This document shows, in pieces, positions 1-12,770 of a DNA stretch of 64,000 nt. The notes under the pieces were generated by a model that worked only from the letters and a program-made list of their open reading frames with translations, was not told where the DNA came from and searched no databases. The position numbers and the translations under genes were made by a program. This stretch comes from Ascaris suum (taxonomy: Eukaryota > Nematoda > Chromadorea > Rhabditida > Ascarididae): contig CM024181.1 in assembly GCA_013433145.1 (NCBI GenBank), forward strand, positions 2,542,001-2,606,000, in the 5' to 3' direction. Each line of letters opens with the position of its first letter. Position 1 is the first letter of the stretch.

Positions 1-1373
1 TAGTAAAGGTCATTTCTATTAGTAAATTGTATGTTAATTAAAATGTAAAGTAAAATGCGCCTTAGAGGATCACTATAATTGGATTAGAGATTGAATGACT
101 ATATAGAGCTTGAGATTTGATTGACTAATTGACTAATTTACTGCAACGATTAGCGCATCATCTATTAAACCGTTGAAAGTGTAATAGTGATATTATATGA
201 ATTGATTGGCATCATTTCTCATTTGTGTAGTGAAAAAGTATATAAATATTTTCCTAATAAAAAGTATATTTTTTTAAAAAACATTTTAAAAGTAGGAGTA
301 TATGATCAATTTTTTTTTTCAATTTAGAAAATTTGAATAAAACATGATGATGTAAAAATAGAAAATGCAAATTTTTTCTTGCAAATGGAGATGAAGTCTA
401 AAGATATTCGATTTTCTGAGGTAATAATAATAGAAACGGAGATTCATCGTTAATTCTTGCATATGAACCTTAATATGGCAGATAATCCAAATATTCTATA
501 CAATTGTATCATAAATAAATGAACGTAACACCTATATATTATTGCATATTATAAGCAGTGTTTGTCTTGCATGGTAATTCCTATTATAATGGTAACTATC
601 AGCATTAATTAAGTTTAGTGATAACCTTCAATATCATCTGAGCGCTTATCACTAACTATCACCACTACCTGACCTTATCAGTAATTACCAATACTATTTA
701 ATCATATATTATTTTAAAAAGTTATTTCTTATATTAAGAGGATTACTGCTAATATCAATTTCAGAATGAAATAATCCCTCAGACTATGACATTAATGAAA
801 TGGATCGAATCCAATTTTAAAAAAATCGCACAAATAACATTCTCGAGGATTTTGTTCTTTAGAGAAAAATAAAAACTGCACTCAAGCATGATATTTAATA
901 GAAGAGGAAAAAGAGTAAACATCACCTCAACAGTTATGTTCAGTGCATTTTTCATTGCCATCGACATGACAAGAAAAGATTTATTCATCGATTAGATGAC
1001 TTCCATTTAAATATACCTCAGAAGTAACGCTGCAAATCACCTGAAGTGCTGAGGAGCAGGAAGGAATCCTGGAAGCGCAGGAAGAGGTAAGAGATGGCCG
1101 ATAGAGAGAGAACGGAAAAGGAAGAAGGAAGTAATTCGGAATCTCACCTGTTCTTTTTTACCTCAATGATTTCTATTCGTATATGGGATTACCTGCGTGA
1201 TGAAATCGAACAAAAGATATAAAGATGCATAATCGATCCACAGGAAGGATGTTGCCTGTTAATTACTGCGACATTACTCTCGCAGTAATTGAGGTAGAAT
1301 CTTTTTGAGTATTTTTGTTCGATTTACTAATGCTGAAGAAGTTTCTCGTATAATTTACCTCTCCATATCAAAA

Positions 1374-1441
1374 ACTTTTCAAGGATCTCTGATGAGCTTT
1401 TCAAGGATCTTTGATCTATGAGCTTTTCAAGGATCTATAAT
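1374..1441. repeat. Short tandem repeat, about 3 copies
   Basis: Three consecutive copies of a 22-26 base unit with the core CTTTTCAAGGATCT are visible, the copies differing in the spacer. No function is apparent. Confidence 0.8.
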
Positions 1442-2170
1442 CTCTTAATTATGCTATCGGATTTTCTTTTAGCATTGGTTCGATCATGCGAAAAACTTTT
1501 CTTGCAGATTTCTATGATTGTTAAATTAACTAAAACTATAAATGCATCATTATGCAGAAGTGAATATTTCCTACCAAAGGTTATATGGTTGAATGAGCAC
1601 AACTATAAAGCGCGTAGCGTGCCAATCTCTCTGCGCGTTTTCCTCTTTCTGTAATAATGAATTATATTCGGCAAGATGATGCTTTTTTTTAACGTGAGTG
1701 CTGAGGTCATTCTTTATTGTTTGAGCGTTTGTATGGGTGAAAAAATCATCAAAAAAGAAAAAAATTTACTGCACTGAATTCTATCCGATTTACCTTCATA
1801 TCTGATACTGTTTTGGATGAAGTTTTCGCTTTATTATTTTTACAGGTGAGATAGATGTCTATGCTACCTTATGCGAACTTTTATTAGTTATTAGCAATTT
1901 CTTACAGGTATTTTAGAAAATCAGTAAATATATGCATTCAAGGTGTGGAACGAAACGTCATTCAAATCGATTGTTGAAGAAGACGATTCAAAGAAATATC
2001 CACATAGAATGAGAAGTAATCACTTCAGATACTTCACTTTTATTTATTACGAGGAAAAACTTAATTACTGAAAATTTTTAATCTCGTATTTTATTCAAGA
2101 ATAGTTGAATGATATGGGATTATTGCAAAATATCCGCCGTCGCGTCTCCCATTCCCACCCAATATTGCTA

Positions 2171-2182
2171 CCCCCCCCCCCC
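2171..2182. repeat. Poly(C) tract, C12
   Basis: This is an uninterrupted run of 12 C, followed a few bases later by a second short C run. It is one of several G/C homopolymers scattered through the window. Confidence 0.9.
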
Positions 2183-2646
2183 TCTCATCCCCCCACATAA
2201 GATAATTGAATCGGAAGGGACCGATCCTAAACAATAGCCTCGAGGCATAAATAATAGACGAAGCCAATGCGAGCATATTTGCATAACGCTGAAGAAACAT
2301 GAGTAGATCACGTTCGCGTTGTCAATGCAACGCGCACTCAATCGGCCCGCATAAAACATTGTTTGTTGCTAGATGAATGCGAAATATGTTGCACTTTGAA
2401 GAGTTTACAGGAAAGCAAAGAAACAAAAAAGAGCACATAACTGATGGAAAAAAAGAAGAAATAATGAGAAAAGTGCATGGCCGTTTTATTAATGCTTAGA
2501 GAGGCGTATTGTTGAGTGGTATATGATGAGTTATTAGTGGAATGGATGAGGGTATTGCAATATTGATACATGCATAGGTTGATTGTTGAAATCGATGCCC
2601 GTTTTTTTTAGTTTTTTTTTGCAGTTATTTTGATTGATTTTTTTTC

Positions 2647-2666
2647 GGGGGGGGGGGGGGGGGGGG
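2647..2666. repeat. Poly(G) tract, G20
   Basis: This is an uninterrupted run of about 20 G on the + strand, the longest in the window, about 250 bases upstream of the first gene. Confidence 0.9.
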
Positions 2667-2907
2667 AACACATTAGTAAAAAATTTTAAGGAATTCATTG
2701 ACATTTTTATTGAAAATTTATTTCAGGAAGTGTTTTATTTCATTGAAATTTATTATTTTTTATTGATTTGCTCATTCATTGCTAAGAATTTCTTACTTTG
2801 CAACGATCTTTTAAAATCATCTAACGATTCGTCTTCATTCTTCTTGAAATATGAATTTGTTATTGGAGAATGCTCGATACCGTTGATGTTGCTAACACGT
2901 TGACGGA

Positions 2908-2914
2908 TTTTCAG
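2908..2914 (+). promoter_or_regulatory. Probable SL trans-splice acceptor
   Basis: A TTTTCAG acceptor ends four bases before the ATG at 2919, and no upstream exon is visible. A strong acceptor immediately before a start codon is the usual arrangement at nematode spliced-leader acceptor sites. An ordinary 5'UTR intron would look the same. Confidence 0.55.
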
Positions 2915-2918
2915 CACG

Positions 2919-4854
2919 ATGGTTGGCGCTCAAGGTGATCCCCCATCGGTGAAACCGGAAGCACTAGCCGAAGATATGCTTAGTGTACTTCTAACGGATC
3001 GCAACTTTCAAAAATACCTCGTTGATGCGGTGGTCGAGCATATCATGCGTGAAGCATCCGGCTCAGAGGTGCCAGATGATGGAATCCATTCTAATGTGCA
3101 TCATATCCGTGAGGACAGGACATTAAGTGTTCGTGGCGAGATTATAGCGAGCAACGTTGATTCACTGAAGCGTCTAATCGATTCAATCACGGAGACATTC
3201 CTTCGAAGCGGTATTGCTCTCTTTTTGCTTCTTTTAAGGCAAAAGGGTTGAGTGGTGGGGGGAGGGGAACGGCAAGGTGCGAGAGGAATGAGGCTTGGCG
3301 GTGAATTGAGGACGTGCTGCGCCACCTAGAAATCAGCGTGCATGCAGTAGTGCCGAGACTGTAAATCTTGTGTTGCTTAGAGGAATTTACATCATTCACA
3401 GATTCCAACAGGATATGTGCGATCGAAAGACACCAGTTTTCTGCGAAGTAATTTTTCGCGTTTTTTGCGAGTAAACTCTAAGGCATAGAGAATTTTCTTT
3501 CAATAATAAGCTGTTTTACTTTTTTTAAAGGCTACCACGAAATTTTTGCCCCGGTTGAACATCTTGCAGGAAGTACTTATGGATGAAAAAAATTCATGAT
3601 GTTCCAGACTTTTTATGGCAACGTTTATAGTCGAGTGGAGTTTGTGATGGTTTTTCAGTCTCTTAGTGGGGAGAATGAAGGACGTCGATCATAGGAGGGG
3701 GATTATGATGCGGTTTTACCGCGTTTATGTATGTTTTTTCAACATCAGGCGTCACTGCGACATGTCTATAATGCGGTATCCTCGTTTATATGGAAGGCGA
3801 GATAGGGACAACGAAGGAGACAACCTACACCTCTTTAAAATCTTTGTCTCGGGGAGGCTGTCCATAGTTTTGGAGATGACAGCTACAAGGTCCGGAAGCT
3901 TTAGTTTTGTCTCACACTCACGTCTTTTCGAATGCACTGCGTGAGCTTTTGAATGGCCAAGCTGTCGCCTGTTCATATTGTGGGCGAATCAGTGATGGCC
4001 GATCGTATCCATGTCACAAACTCCAATAGTGACGCGCGTAATGCACAGGTACCAATTAACACTATTTGCAGGTAAGATTAACTGTGAAAGTGGAGAAGGC
4101 AGGTGTTTGGATTGGTTGATTATATCAAGAAAGAAAAATGGGCGTAATGTGACATCCTTCGCTTCATATAGATTAAAATAACTCGTATTTACCGAAAACG
4201 TTATACGTGTCTCTTGAGTGCACCATACTTAGAGGTGTGCTGCAACTGATACACTTGGGAATGCTTGTCTCAGACAGACAAGTCCAACCACATGTTGACA
4301 CAGAGTTTCTTGTTGATATGAGACTAGCAGCAGTGCCATATAATCTTGACGACTCATTTGGTTGATTTCATGAAGGATGTTTAGAAAATAGCAAAATAAA
4401 ATACAGTGGAGAATGCTACATACAAGCACATACCGATTAACTTTACAAGTATGAAATGCATAATTTCATTGGCTATTCCGTTGCTTCTGTTTATCGTCTT
4501 AAATAGTCAATTTTCTTGATCACTCTAAGTGGAATTATCTCTCGTGACGTGAAAATCAATTGAAAAACAAAAATTTCAAGTACATTTGATAACTGAACTT
4601 ATAACTTTCTAGAATATTACCTTGCTCACCTGGTAGCTTTATGGAATATATGAGGGTTAGGTTTTTTAGTGGATTTATCGGTTTGCGGATTTGGCGCCGA
4701 TGCGAATCGAGACGCAGCGTTATTATTTTCGACTCGAATTCAGATCGATCGTTTCCTATCGTCAAGTCGTTTTGAGTTGACTCGCTTTGAACAGAGTGTT
4801 AGACGTTTATCGACGTTGTTGCGTACGTTTGCAACAAGGATATCCACGTAAGTT

Positions 4855-4885
<31 letters not shown>

Positions 4886-4888
4886 TCT

Positions 4889-4960
<72 letters not shown>

Positions 4961-7900
4961 TAGGATGCAGGTTCATAAGTTCATTAGAACAACCTGACAG
5001 CCTTAGCGAATTTCGGCAACTGCGCGATGGGCAATCATGTGAGACGTGTCAAGCCGTCCTGACAACCCATGCGTTTGCTTGTTTCCGCATCGGCTTTCGT
5101 GATATGCGGGGGGCTTTTTAATCGATTCATCTCAGGAATAGCTGTAATGTTTTCATAGTCCTAGACGATGGTATTTAGCGGCAGGATTAATGCCGAAGTC
5201 TCATACTACTCTAGTTTGAGCTCAGAAACCTCATGCTAGTTTTTGCACCTATTCGCCGCTTCCGTCTTCATCGCTGCGGGAAGAAAAGCGAACAGTCGCG
5301 TTTTTCGTCTTTATGAAGCCACAGCCTCCGGTAGTATATAAAATCGTACACAGTGATCTCCTTCAAAACGCTATCGGATTATGACGATTGCTTAATGAGG
5401 CAGTGACTGAGAGGCGATCAGTTAATGTGCGAGCAAAACTGAACTATCAAGAACTCTTTATTTAGCAAAATGTCTACTTCAAATGCTCCCTCTAAATTCT
5501 TGAAAAATATAACTTTGTATTTTATTCCTTTTTGATGTTTTATTTGCATATTTATTTATATTTGTATTTATATTTTTTTCTTTATTTATTCGTTTATTTA
5601 TTCATTATTTGTTGACATGCAACATTTCACATTGTTTCTGAGCTGACGAATTGAGGCGAAGTTTTTACTTTCTAGACCTGAGGTAGTCCTTAAACTGTAG
5701 CTATCCAACTTATTAGCTCTGAATTTTACATAGCTGTTGGTTATATTTAGCTATGTGGCTTAGTTATTGACGGTAGCCACACAAATGAGGAATGGCAGAA
5801 AAAAGGTCTTAACGTTTGCAGTAATAGCAATTGCGTTAGTTTTGCAACGGTTTTCATTTTCCTTTCTGTTGTTAGCAATAAAAATTTGCTAATGGCAGCG
5901 TCTGATGTCGTCGATTCGAGAATAGATATTTCTCCGCCTCGAGTGATGGTCTAGGGATAGTTCTTGTCACTCACAGCTCAGAGATCAGCACTTCGCAAGA
6001 TCATCTAACGTCCCAAATCTTTATGCAAATCTTATTTCGCGACGCAGTATTAAAAGGAATGGTTTTAGGCCATTTCAAATAGCTAATTGTGCCTTCTTCG
6101 CGAGTTCTCTTTGTGACATTCTTTATCGATTCGAGGAATTTTGCTCAATTTACGAGAAAAAGTCAGCGGATTGTTTCACTCAACTTCGAAGCTCAATCGA
6201 TGATTTCTATTTCGTTGTTGTGCATCACCTGAATCAGGTTTGATTTATGCTACTTATGTTAGCTCCATTGTGGGAAAGTTGGCCAACAGTAGCTCTCCAA
6301 CAGGGTTGATCTCGCTATCTACTGTTGTTTGTTTCCACTTCGATACCTTAGTGACTTCAGAGGTCGAATATAATGATTTATGGTTTTTCTTGATACCACT
6401 GATTCCTCTCACTTCTTTTCTCTTCTGCATCTTTGGACTTCATTGTGCCTCGGGCCTTCTCACAACGAAGGCGGCATTGCTAGCTTCAGTTGTTTCAAAG
6501 AATCAGCTCATTAAAGAGGAGAAAGTAGAAGAAAATAGAGTAAACGATTTCATTTGGATTTCAGATGTTTAGTTTCATAGGAAACTTCCATTCTACAATA
6601 CGGGTAGCGTCTTGGTGCTATAGGGTTCCCGCCGGGTAAGGAAAACAAAATTTACGTGAACAGTTTTCTTTGGCATTACATAGCAGACCGACGTCTTTCT
6701 AGAAAAAGCGCAGAGCATTGCAGAAAACTCAACCATATCAATAAAGAAGGTCGGGATTTCTAGTTAGCACAAAGGATTTTGTTTATAGGCTCATTTGTAA
6801 TTTTGAGATATGTATGTCTTTGTCCATGAGCTCAATAATTCTACTCGATTACGAAACTGAAGCTGGAGCTACAAACCTTGGTAGGGGTAATTTCCATGGC
6901 AAATGGTCTGCATTACCGGAATTCGAAGGCATTTAAATGCGCTTTAAAAAAATCGCATCCATTTTGCAATTAATCGGGTTTTCATTTTAAATCAGTCGTT
7001 CACAGAAAAACGATTATTTGATAAGAGATTTGAGCGAGTGATCAGATCATTGAAAATATGAACGTATGATTGCAAATATTTTATTAATTGACTATAATTT
7101 ATCAATTTTCGGCGATTTATGGAATTGTTTGATCGGATGAACGAAATTAAAAGTGCATATATGTTGATTGATTAGGCTTCTGTATTTATTGCCGAGCTTT
7201 ATGTGAACTTACTATGACGATTTTGTGCCTGTGGTTACGTACGGTTTATCTATCGTGTAATTCAAATTTGAGAAATTATAACAGCTTAATTGGAGCTAGA
7301 ATTATGCAGTTTGCTAGGCATAATGAAAAGTGGTAGAATAACCTCCTAAGCGATCATCAATTTTGTGGAGTTGGAAGCTGAAAAACTGGAAAAGAACAGT
7401 ATGCATTTTACACAAATCGAGTCATTGAAAAGCGAATTTTTTTCTTTGCTGAAGATTTATGCGGATAGCTGAATTAAATGAAGTCTGAAGATATTCAGCT
7501 CAGTTTTGTTTTTATTGGTAGACTATAAAATGATTGCTCGGATGCATCTCGTCTGATACGGATTCTTGAAGCTTCCTGATAATTTGTTGTGGTAAACGAA
7601 AGGTTGAGAGGAGACTTTGTTCGAAGATGTAGAGTTTATTGTCTCATCAATAGCAGCATTATTTTTAGATGGTATTAGCGCATCAAGAAGCGGTGACCGA
7701 AGCGAAAAAGAAAGAAAAACAGGGAAGGATTCATTTCCCTCAAAGGGCGCCTGTACGCACTCGTTCTGCGGTAACATTTCGTGAGCAGTCGAATTTGAAG
7801 TCGAAATCTCCAGGCTACTTATTGCCGAGAGATCTTCAGGTGTGGGTTTAATATTTCATTTTATTCCGGCCTGTATGATTTTTTAATTAGAGTTGCGGCT

Positions 7901-8786
7901 ACCAGCTTTTTTCTTTCGTTTTTACGAGTCACCACTTCGCAGGTACATGTATCTGATCTATAGACACCAGAGGCATCTTTGTTGCTTTTCGGGGAGATTG
8001 ATCAACTCCGAAATTGGTTGCATTCATTTAGAATTGCTCAACAAATTGCGCTGAGAAAGTTACCACTATTCGAGGGAACTAGGTTGGAATGGGTTTGGAT
8101 ATTGTTGAATAAGTGAGAAATATTATAGGAGAAACGTATGGCTTTGCGTAATGTGCAGCGTCCACGAAGCGCCGTTTCTATACGCCGTAATCCAGTGCAG
8201 GCATCATCTATGCGAACAAGTCATACAGCCTCGGAGATCGGACAAAAGTGGTCGAAATTGCTCAACAATGAATTGGTCTTGAGGAACTCATTGATGGCCG
8301 ATGAACAAGGCAGGGCGGCGTTAAGGTAATAGATGTTCATGATCTTCTATATTCTTGTATGTCTTCTATTTAGAAGTAAAGTTGTTTTACCTGTTGAGCA
8401 TAGCGAAATTTGTTTGAATTCTGCTGTAATTTCTTAGAATTAAAGTTGATAATTTTCCTCTTTAATCTGCACTAGAATAAATCGGAAGTTTTTATTTAAA
8501 ATTGTGATTCAATAGCTTGATTTCAGCGATTGTTGTAGAAGTGTGTCGTTATATTTGCTTGTCTTAGCAGGAAGTACTTGCAACAGATTGCAGCACTTTG
8601 TAAATGAAATTTCCATCAGTGATGATGTACAATTAGTAAATACCATCCGTCTATTTTTATGAATTCATACAATTGTGCATCTAACATTTACATATTTATA
8701 GGTTGGCACGAGAAATAACGAAGAACGTTGTGGAGGAGTTAGCAGATAAAGTCGATAGAGTGTGTCTCACAAGGCGTTCACACTGA
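2919..8786 (+). CDS. Unrecognised 351-aa protein, six exons
   Basis: The exons are 2919-3210, 4670-4847, 6105-6237, 7669-7839, 8129-8325 and 8702-8786. All junctions are GT-AG and every phase matches, giving one continuous frame that ends in TGA. The product is soluble, with no signal peptide or membrane segment. The N-terminal ~100 residues (for example LAEDMLSVLLTDRNFQKYL) look helical. A charged middle part (KKKEKQGRIHFPQRAPVR) is followed by an Arg/Ser-rich stretch (RPRSAVSIRRNP). The C-terminus is again helical (LAREITKNVVEELADKVDRV). I recognise no domain. It might be a cytoskeletal or ciliary scaffold from its composition, but that is a guess. Exon 3 has no ATG and is supported only by phase and splice sites. 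A poly(A) signal AATAAA lies about 90 bases after the stop. The start was chosen because it directly follows a strong acceptor. Confidence 0.75.
4858..4958. repeat. (CT)n then (AT)n microsatellite
   Basis: About 32 bases of CT repeat are followed by about 68 bases of AT repeat, starting roughly 10 bases inside intron 2 of the first gene. Confidence 0.95.
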
Positions 8787-10500
8787 TTCGTTGAGCGATA
8801 ATATTGCTTCGTTATAGGATGATCTCATTTTCTGTTGTACATTATTAGAGTTGCTTATATCTAACGAATGTGCATTAATAAAACACAAATCGCGTTTTCT
8901 TGTTCCATGGAACAGTTTCTTCTAGATAAAACGGTTAGCAGGTTTTGGTGGTGCGAAATTGCGGTGGTGTACTTTATGTCGCGAAAAATGAGTCCGTGCT
9001 ATTGATGCTTATGGTTGAGGTAGTGTTGATACTTTCTTTACAAATACTTTGTATGATCTTGGCAGTTCTAGGCTCAAGTTATGCTCAACACTTATAAACG
9101 TAATGACCATGTGAGCTGGCCATGAGGTGCATTGGGATGGAACACAGTGGATTATTGAAAAAGCCATAGCCCTAATAAGTAGGCTGGCTATGCGATTATC
9201 TTCAATAAGCCAGATTGTGTTGACGTTTCCAGTACAACAGCTGGCACTAATCGTTCCGGTCAACTCAATCTTCAGCAGCTGATGAATTTCTGAACGATTT
9301 AATTCCACTATTTTGGAGTGGTCATATCATAGCATATGGCCTAAAAGTCGAGAATACTTTTGCTAGCTAAAATTATGGGATGGGGCCAGAGAAGATTTGA
9401 GGGTTCGATGTTCTCGTTATGTGAACCTAGCTTAACTGTTGTATGCTTACTTTACGATAATCAAATCAATCCCCACAATAACTGTTGTCTATATAAGCTT
9501 GGAAAATAGAGAGGATTTCAGACGAACATGTAATGGACATTGATAAGTGGGAAAGCACATGAAGATAACATTCACTAAAACGAGCGTTTAGATCTCTTCA
9601 GAAGTTTTAATAAAATCCTCGCTCGAGCTTGAAGATCTCGAGTCGAGTATGTAATGAAAGTGCTCTATCTGCTGTGAAACACTCAGCTAGCATAAGTCTC
9701 AAACAGCCTGACCTTTACGTGCGAGGTCAGATATGTGCTGAATGAGAGCCACATGCTAACTATTAAAGCCATATGTTAACTACAGACGAAGCCATTGTTA
9801 CTAGGGCCCGTTATGGTGCCTTATCTTATCCTCCCTCCTTCTGCAGACTCTTCATCTTTTTCGGCGTCGAAGTGGAGTTTGCTGAGGAAGTAGTCATGTA
9901 CGCAAGCGATAAGCAACTCATTTTCAATTCCAAGAGTTAAAAGCAATAAGAGAAACAATATTCGATCAGTATTACGGAAATAACAATTACCAGAAGCTTC
10001 ACAAACCGATGATTTTGTTGCTCACTTCTTCGAAAACCTGTGATTGACCACCGAGGAATTTTCTTAAGCTCTATTATAATACACTAACGACCCGAAAATT
10101 TCATAAATTATGCAATGATATACACTAATACACTAACGATCATAAATTTTCGTAATGTATAGTTCATCGAGTACAAATTTTCTGTCCCACTATCATGAAA
10201 AATAGATAACTGCATTTTTTCTTACTGCGATAAGATATAGACAAAATTGCGGTGTATCATGTCGGGCTGTTATTTTCCAAAGATTTACATCTTGCCAGCA
10301 GTCAAGGATTCGTTGTTGATTTCAGTTCTTATCAGTATGATAACAAGTAAAGTGAGCTTCACCACGAGTACCCCACGCCTTCTGCACCTTTCTTTGTTCC
10401 GCATCACTGCAGCTTATAATTACTCGAGAACATGCATCATTAGGATTGTTGCCTCCTTAGAGCGAACCCCATTTATCAGCAACCACTTTTTGAAAACCTT
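8787..10500. other. Intergenic; poly(A) signal, otherwise nothing clear
   Basis: AATAAA at 8877-8882 is a plausible cleavage signal for the upstream gene. The rest is AT-rich and I see no supported gene. The longest open frame (99 codons on the minus strand near 9.0-9.3 kb) has no motif I can name. Confidence 0.55.
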
Positions 10501-10508
10501 TTCGGCAG

Positions 10509-10910
10509 CTAAACTAAGCCATCCACGTTAACACGTTTGCCACAGACGTACTTTTTGGGCTTCAGCCGCGCTCTCTCTATCAAACAAATTGCGAAGAGCA
10601 TGCCAGGACCACTACTCCGTAAAAATTGCTTATATTGCAGCTTAATGCGAAAACAATACACCAGAATAGTAATAACATATTGAAAACAGTCTCGTAACGG
10701 AACCAGGCGTTTCCAGCCCTTCGTCCCTCCGGAGGGACCCCGACGGATCGGATGCCCCTTGCTCTCGAAAAACATGCCACAGGGAAATTTCCCAACCTCG
10801 AAAACTCCTGCAGGCGTGGAAAACCTCCCTTGTCTCACGGACGTCATCACAACACATAGAGAAGGCCGCGGGGCCCTGTCTACGAAGTTCTTCCATATAC
10901 TACTTTCAAC
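10509..10910 (-). other. GC-rich open-frame island, possible repeat copy
   Basis: This stretch is far more GC-rich than its surroundings and open in several minus-strand frames (up to 113 codons). It contains the perfect 16-base palindrome GTCCCTCCGGAGGGAC at 10723-10738. It abuts the outer end of the left arm of the large inverted repeat, but no copy lies beyond the right arm. Several simultaneous open frames are expected in GC-rich DNA, so I do not call a protein. It may be a fragment of a dispersed repeat or an old transferred segment. Confidence 0.4.
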
Positions 10911-12094
10911 ATAGCTTCATACTTAAGACAGTGCAAATAGTGTAAAGATCGAAGCGAGAGTGTTGCCGACACAAAGCGAAAACGCCGAAAGCACTGATGT
11001 CGTCTGTTCTTGCACTGAATAGGAGAGTGCATGAATGGAATAAAAAAAAACACGACGATCCACTCGAGTGGAATTTTCTAAGGATTCAAACAAGTGGAAA
11101 CGATGACCGCATTTGCTATGAAATAAACTTCGAGAGGAAGATCACAGCTTCATTCTAAACGCATAAAAATGAAGAAAAAAAAAGTAACCATCGAATCAAA
11201 CCTCGAAACCCGCGAATCCTTTTCGTGCTATCGAAATAAAAGTGTTGGGGAAAAAGTGCGTGATGCAAAAATTTCAACAAATACCGCGCGCATAGCAAAC
11301 TCAAAGGAAATGATTTTTTTTTTGCTCGGATCTGTTCAGTGATACTCGTGTATCAATGAATTTAAACCAAACAAGCAAGTCTATCCAATCTAATTACCTT
11401 GTTAAGTTGCGAAAAATTATACTAAAATTACCTTCCAAGAGTTTGCAGTGCTCTTTCCTGCAAACTTAACTACCTTAACTTGCGCTTCTCTTTCCTTTCA
11501 CTATTTAATTTGCCGCGTCCAGTGTTTCGCAGGTATCTCAGACCGATACCTTCGGTTCTTCATATCCGCCCAATGAATAATCGGAAGAAACGTCGTGTTT
11601 TTCAGTATTCATTGGAAGCAGGGACGTGAATAGTCGCGAACAAATGGATACTGCAGATTTTGCGTTTTAGAAATATCTTGATGAAATTTCCATTCCTAAT
11701 AGAAAGAAAACAATTAGAAATGAAACGGGAGATCATTCGCTCTCATGAGGCCAATGAAAATAAAAAAATACTTTCTCATTTATCAACAAAAAGTCACTCT
11801 GTTTCTATAAAACCTCGGGATTCTTCATTATGAAGGACATCATTCTACGCATTTATGATTATAATGGTGATCATGACATGGAAAGCAAAAAAAATCTCTC
11901 TGAGAGAAAAACAACAGCGCACAATCAACCGAACTAAGAACAGCAGAAGCAAAATCAACAACGATAAGCAGTACAGCTTCACCGACACCGGTCCGAGTGT
12001 CGAGAAATACAACAAAAAGTTATACAAACTCATTGAAATCAAGGAAACAGACAAACACTATATCCATACATACGCAGCCATAAAACACAGCGGG

Positions 12095-12128
12095 TGCAAT
12101 TTAAACGGCGGCGGACGTTTAAATTGCA
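12095..12128. repeat. Hairpin, 13-bp perfect stem, GC loop (left arm)
   Basis: The stem TGCAATTTAAACG and its exact reverse complement enclose the 8-base loop GCGGCGGA. The mirrored copy is at 21406-21439. Confidence 0.95.
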
Positions 12129-12346
12129 AGCAACTGTGAACGCTAAACAAATGCATATACAAGGAATACAACATGCTTCCACACCGTCACTTATGAAAGA
12201 AGAACATTAATCTCCTTGGTGTAAAAGATGCACGGAATAAAAAAATTCGAGAAATGCATAGGAAGAAATCAGATATATCAAGGCAAATTTTCACGAAAAT
12301 CCACCTTGAAAATGCATGCCAATCCTCAAAACGAAGACATAGAAGC

Positions 12347-12381
12347 TGCGTTTTAAATGGCGGCCGCTCATTTAAAACGCA
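12347..12381. repeat. Hairpin, 13-bp perfect stem, GC loop (left arm)
   Basis: The stem TGCGTTTTAAATG and its exact reverse complement enclose the 9-base loop GCGGCCGCT. The stem shares the TGC..TTTAAA.G pattern with the hairpin 250 bases upstream. The mirrored copy is at 21153-21187. Confidence 0.95.
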
Positions 12382-12737
12382 AGCAAACGTGAAGCATCTA
12401 AATTGGAACGTCCCAGCTCAGCATTCTGCTATTTTCAAGGTGTCGGTGGCAACAATAAGACGCATTCATAACAGTGCTCTAAACGAAGCTCCAGTAGTGA
12501 GTATCAAGTCCGCACCAACATATTGACAAACAAATGACTGCAGTAGGAAGGTGAGCGCCAAGTGGATGCCCAATGAAAAGCCCCATGCCCTATTTGCATA
12601 AAGAGTCCTGAGGGGATTGAAAGCTCTTATTCGGTTCGGCCAGAATAAATGCCAATAGAAATGGTGGGAGGAGGTAACAAAGGAACACATGACTATTACA
12701 ACCCAAACAGCAAATGACTGTATGAATATCAACGTCT

Positions 12738-12770
12738 GTGCTGTAAGTAGCGGCGGAATACTTATAGCAC
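12738..12770. repeat. Hairpin, 12-bp stem, GC loop (left arm)
   Basis: The stem GTGCTGTAAGTA pairs with TACTTATAGCAC with one G-T wobble, around the 9-base loop GCGGCGGAA. The mirrored copy is at 20764-20796. Confidence 0.9.

Larger units (their letters stand above)
1..2900. other. Intergenic, AT-rich, no gene recognised
   Basis: Open frames here are short, AT-rich and show no exon-like splice context or family resemblance. The stretch contains a small tandem repeat near 1.4 kb and C- and G-homopolymer tracts. Its last few hundred bases are the presumed promoter and outron of the gene starting at 2919. Confidence 0.6.

Noticed and set aside
5930..6010. tRNA-like segment (GATGGTCTAGGGATAG) suggesting a tRNA gene or tRNA-derived SINE
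   Set aside because: I could not fold a cloverleaf, and the expected B-box GGTTCGAATCC-type sequence is absent. It also lies in an intron just upstream of exon 6105-6237.
6240..6572. 110-codon hydrophobic frame on the plus strand
   Set aside because: It begins just after the donor of exon 6105-6237 and lies in the following intron; exon phases do not need it.
9009..9308. 99-codon minus-strand frame
   Set aside because: It has no motif, no splice partners and no recognisable transposase or reverse-transcriptase signature.
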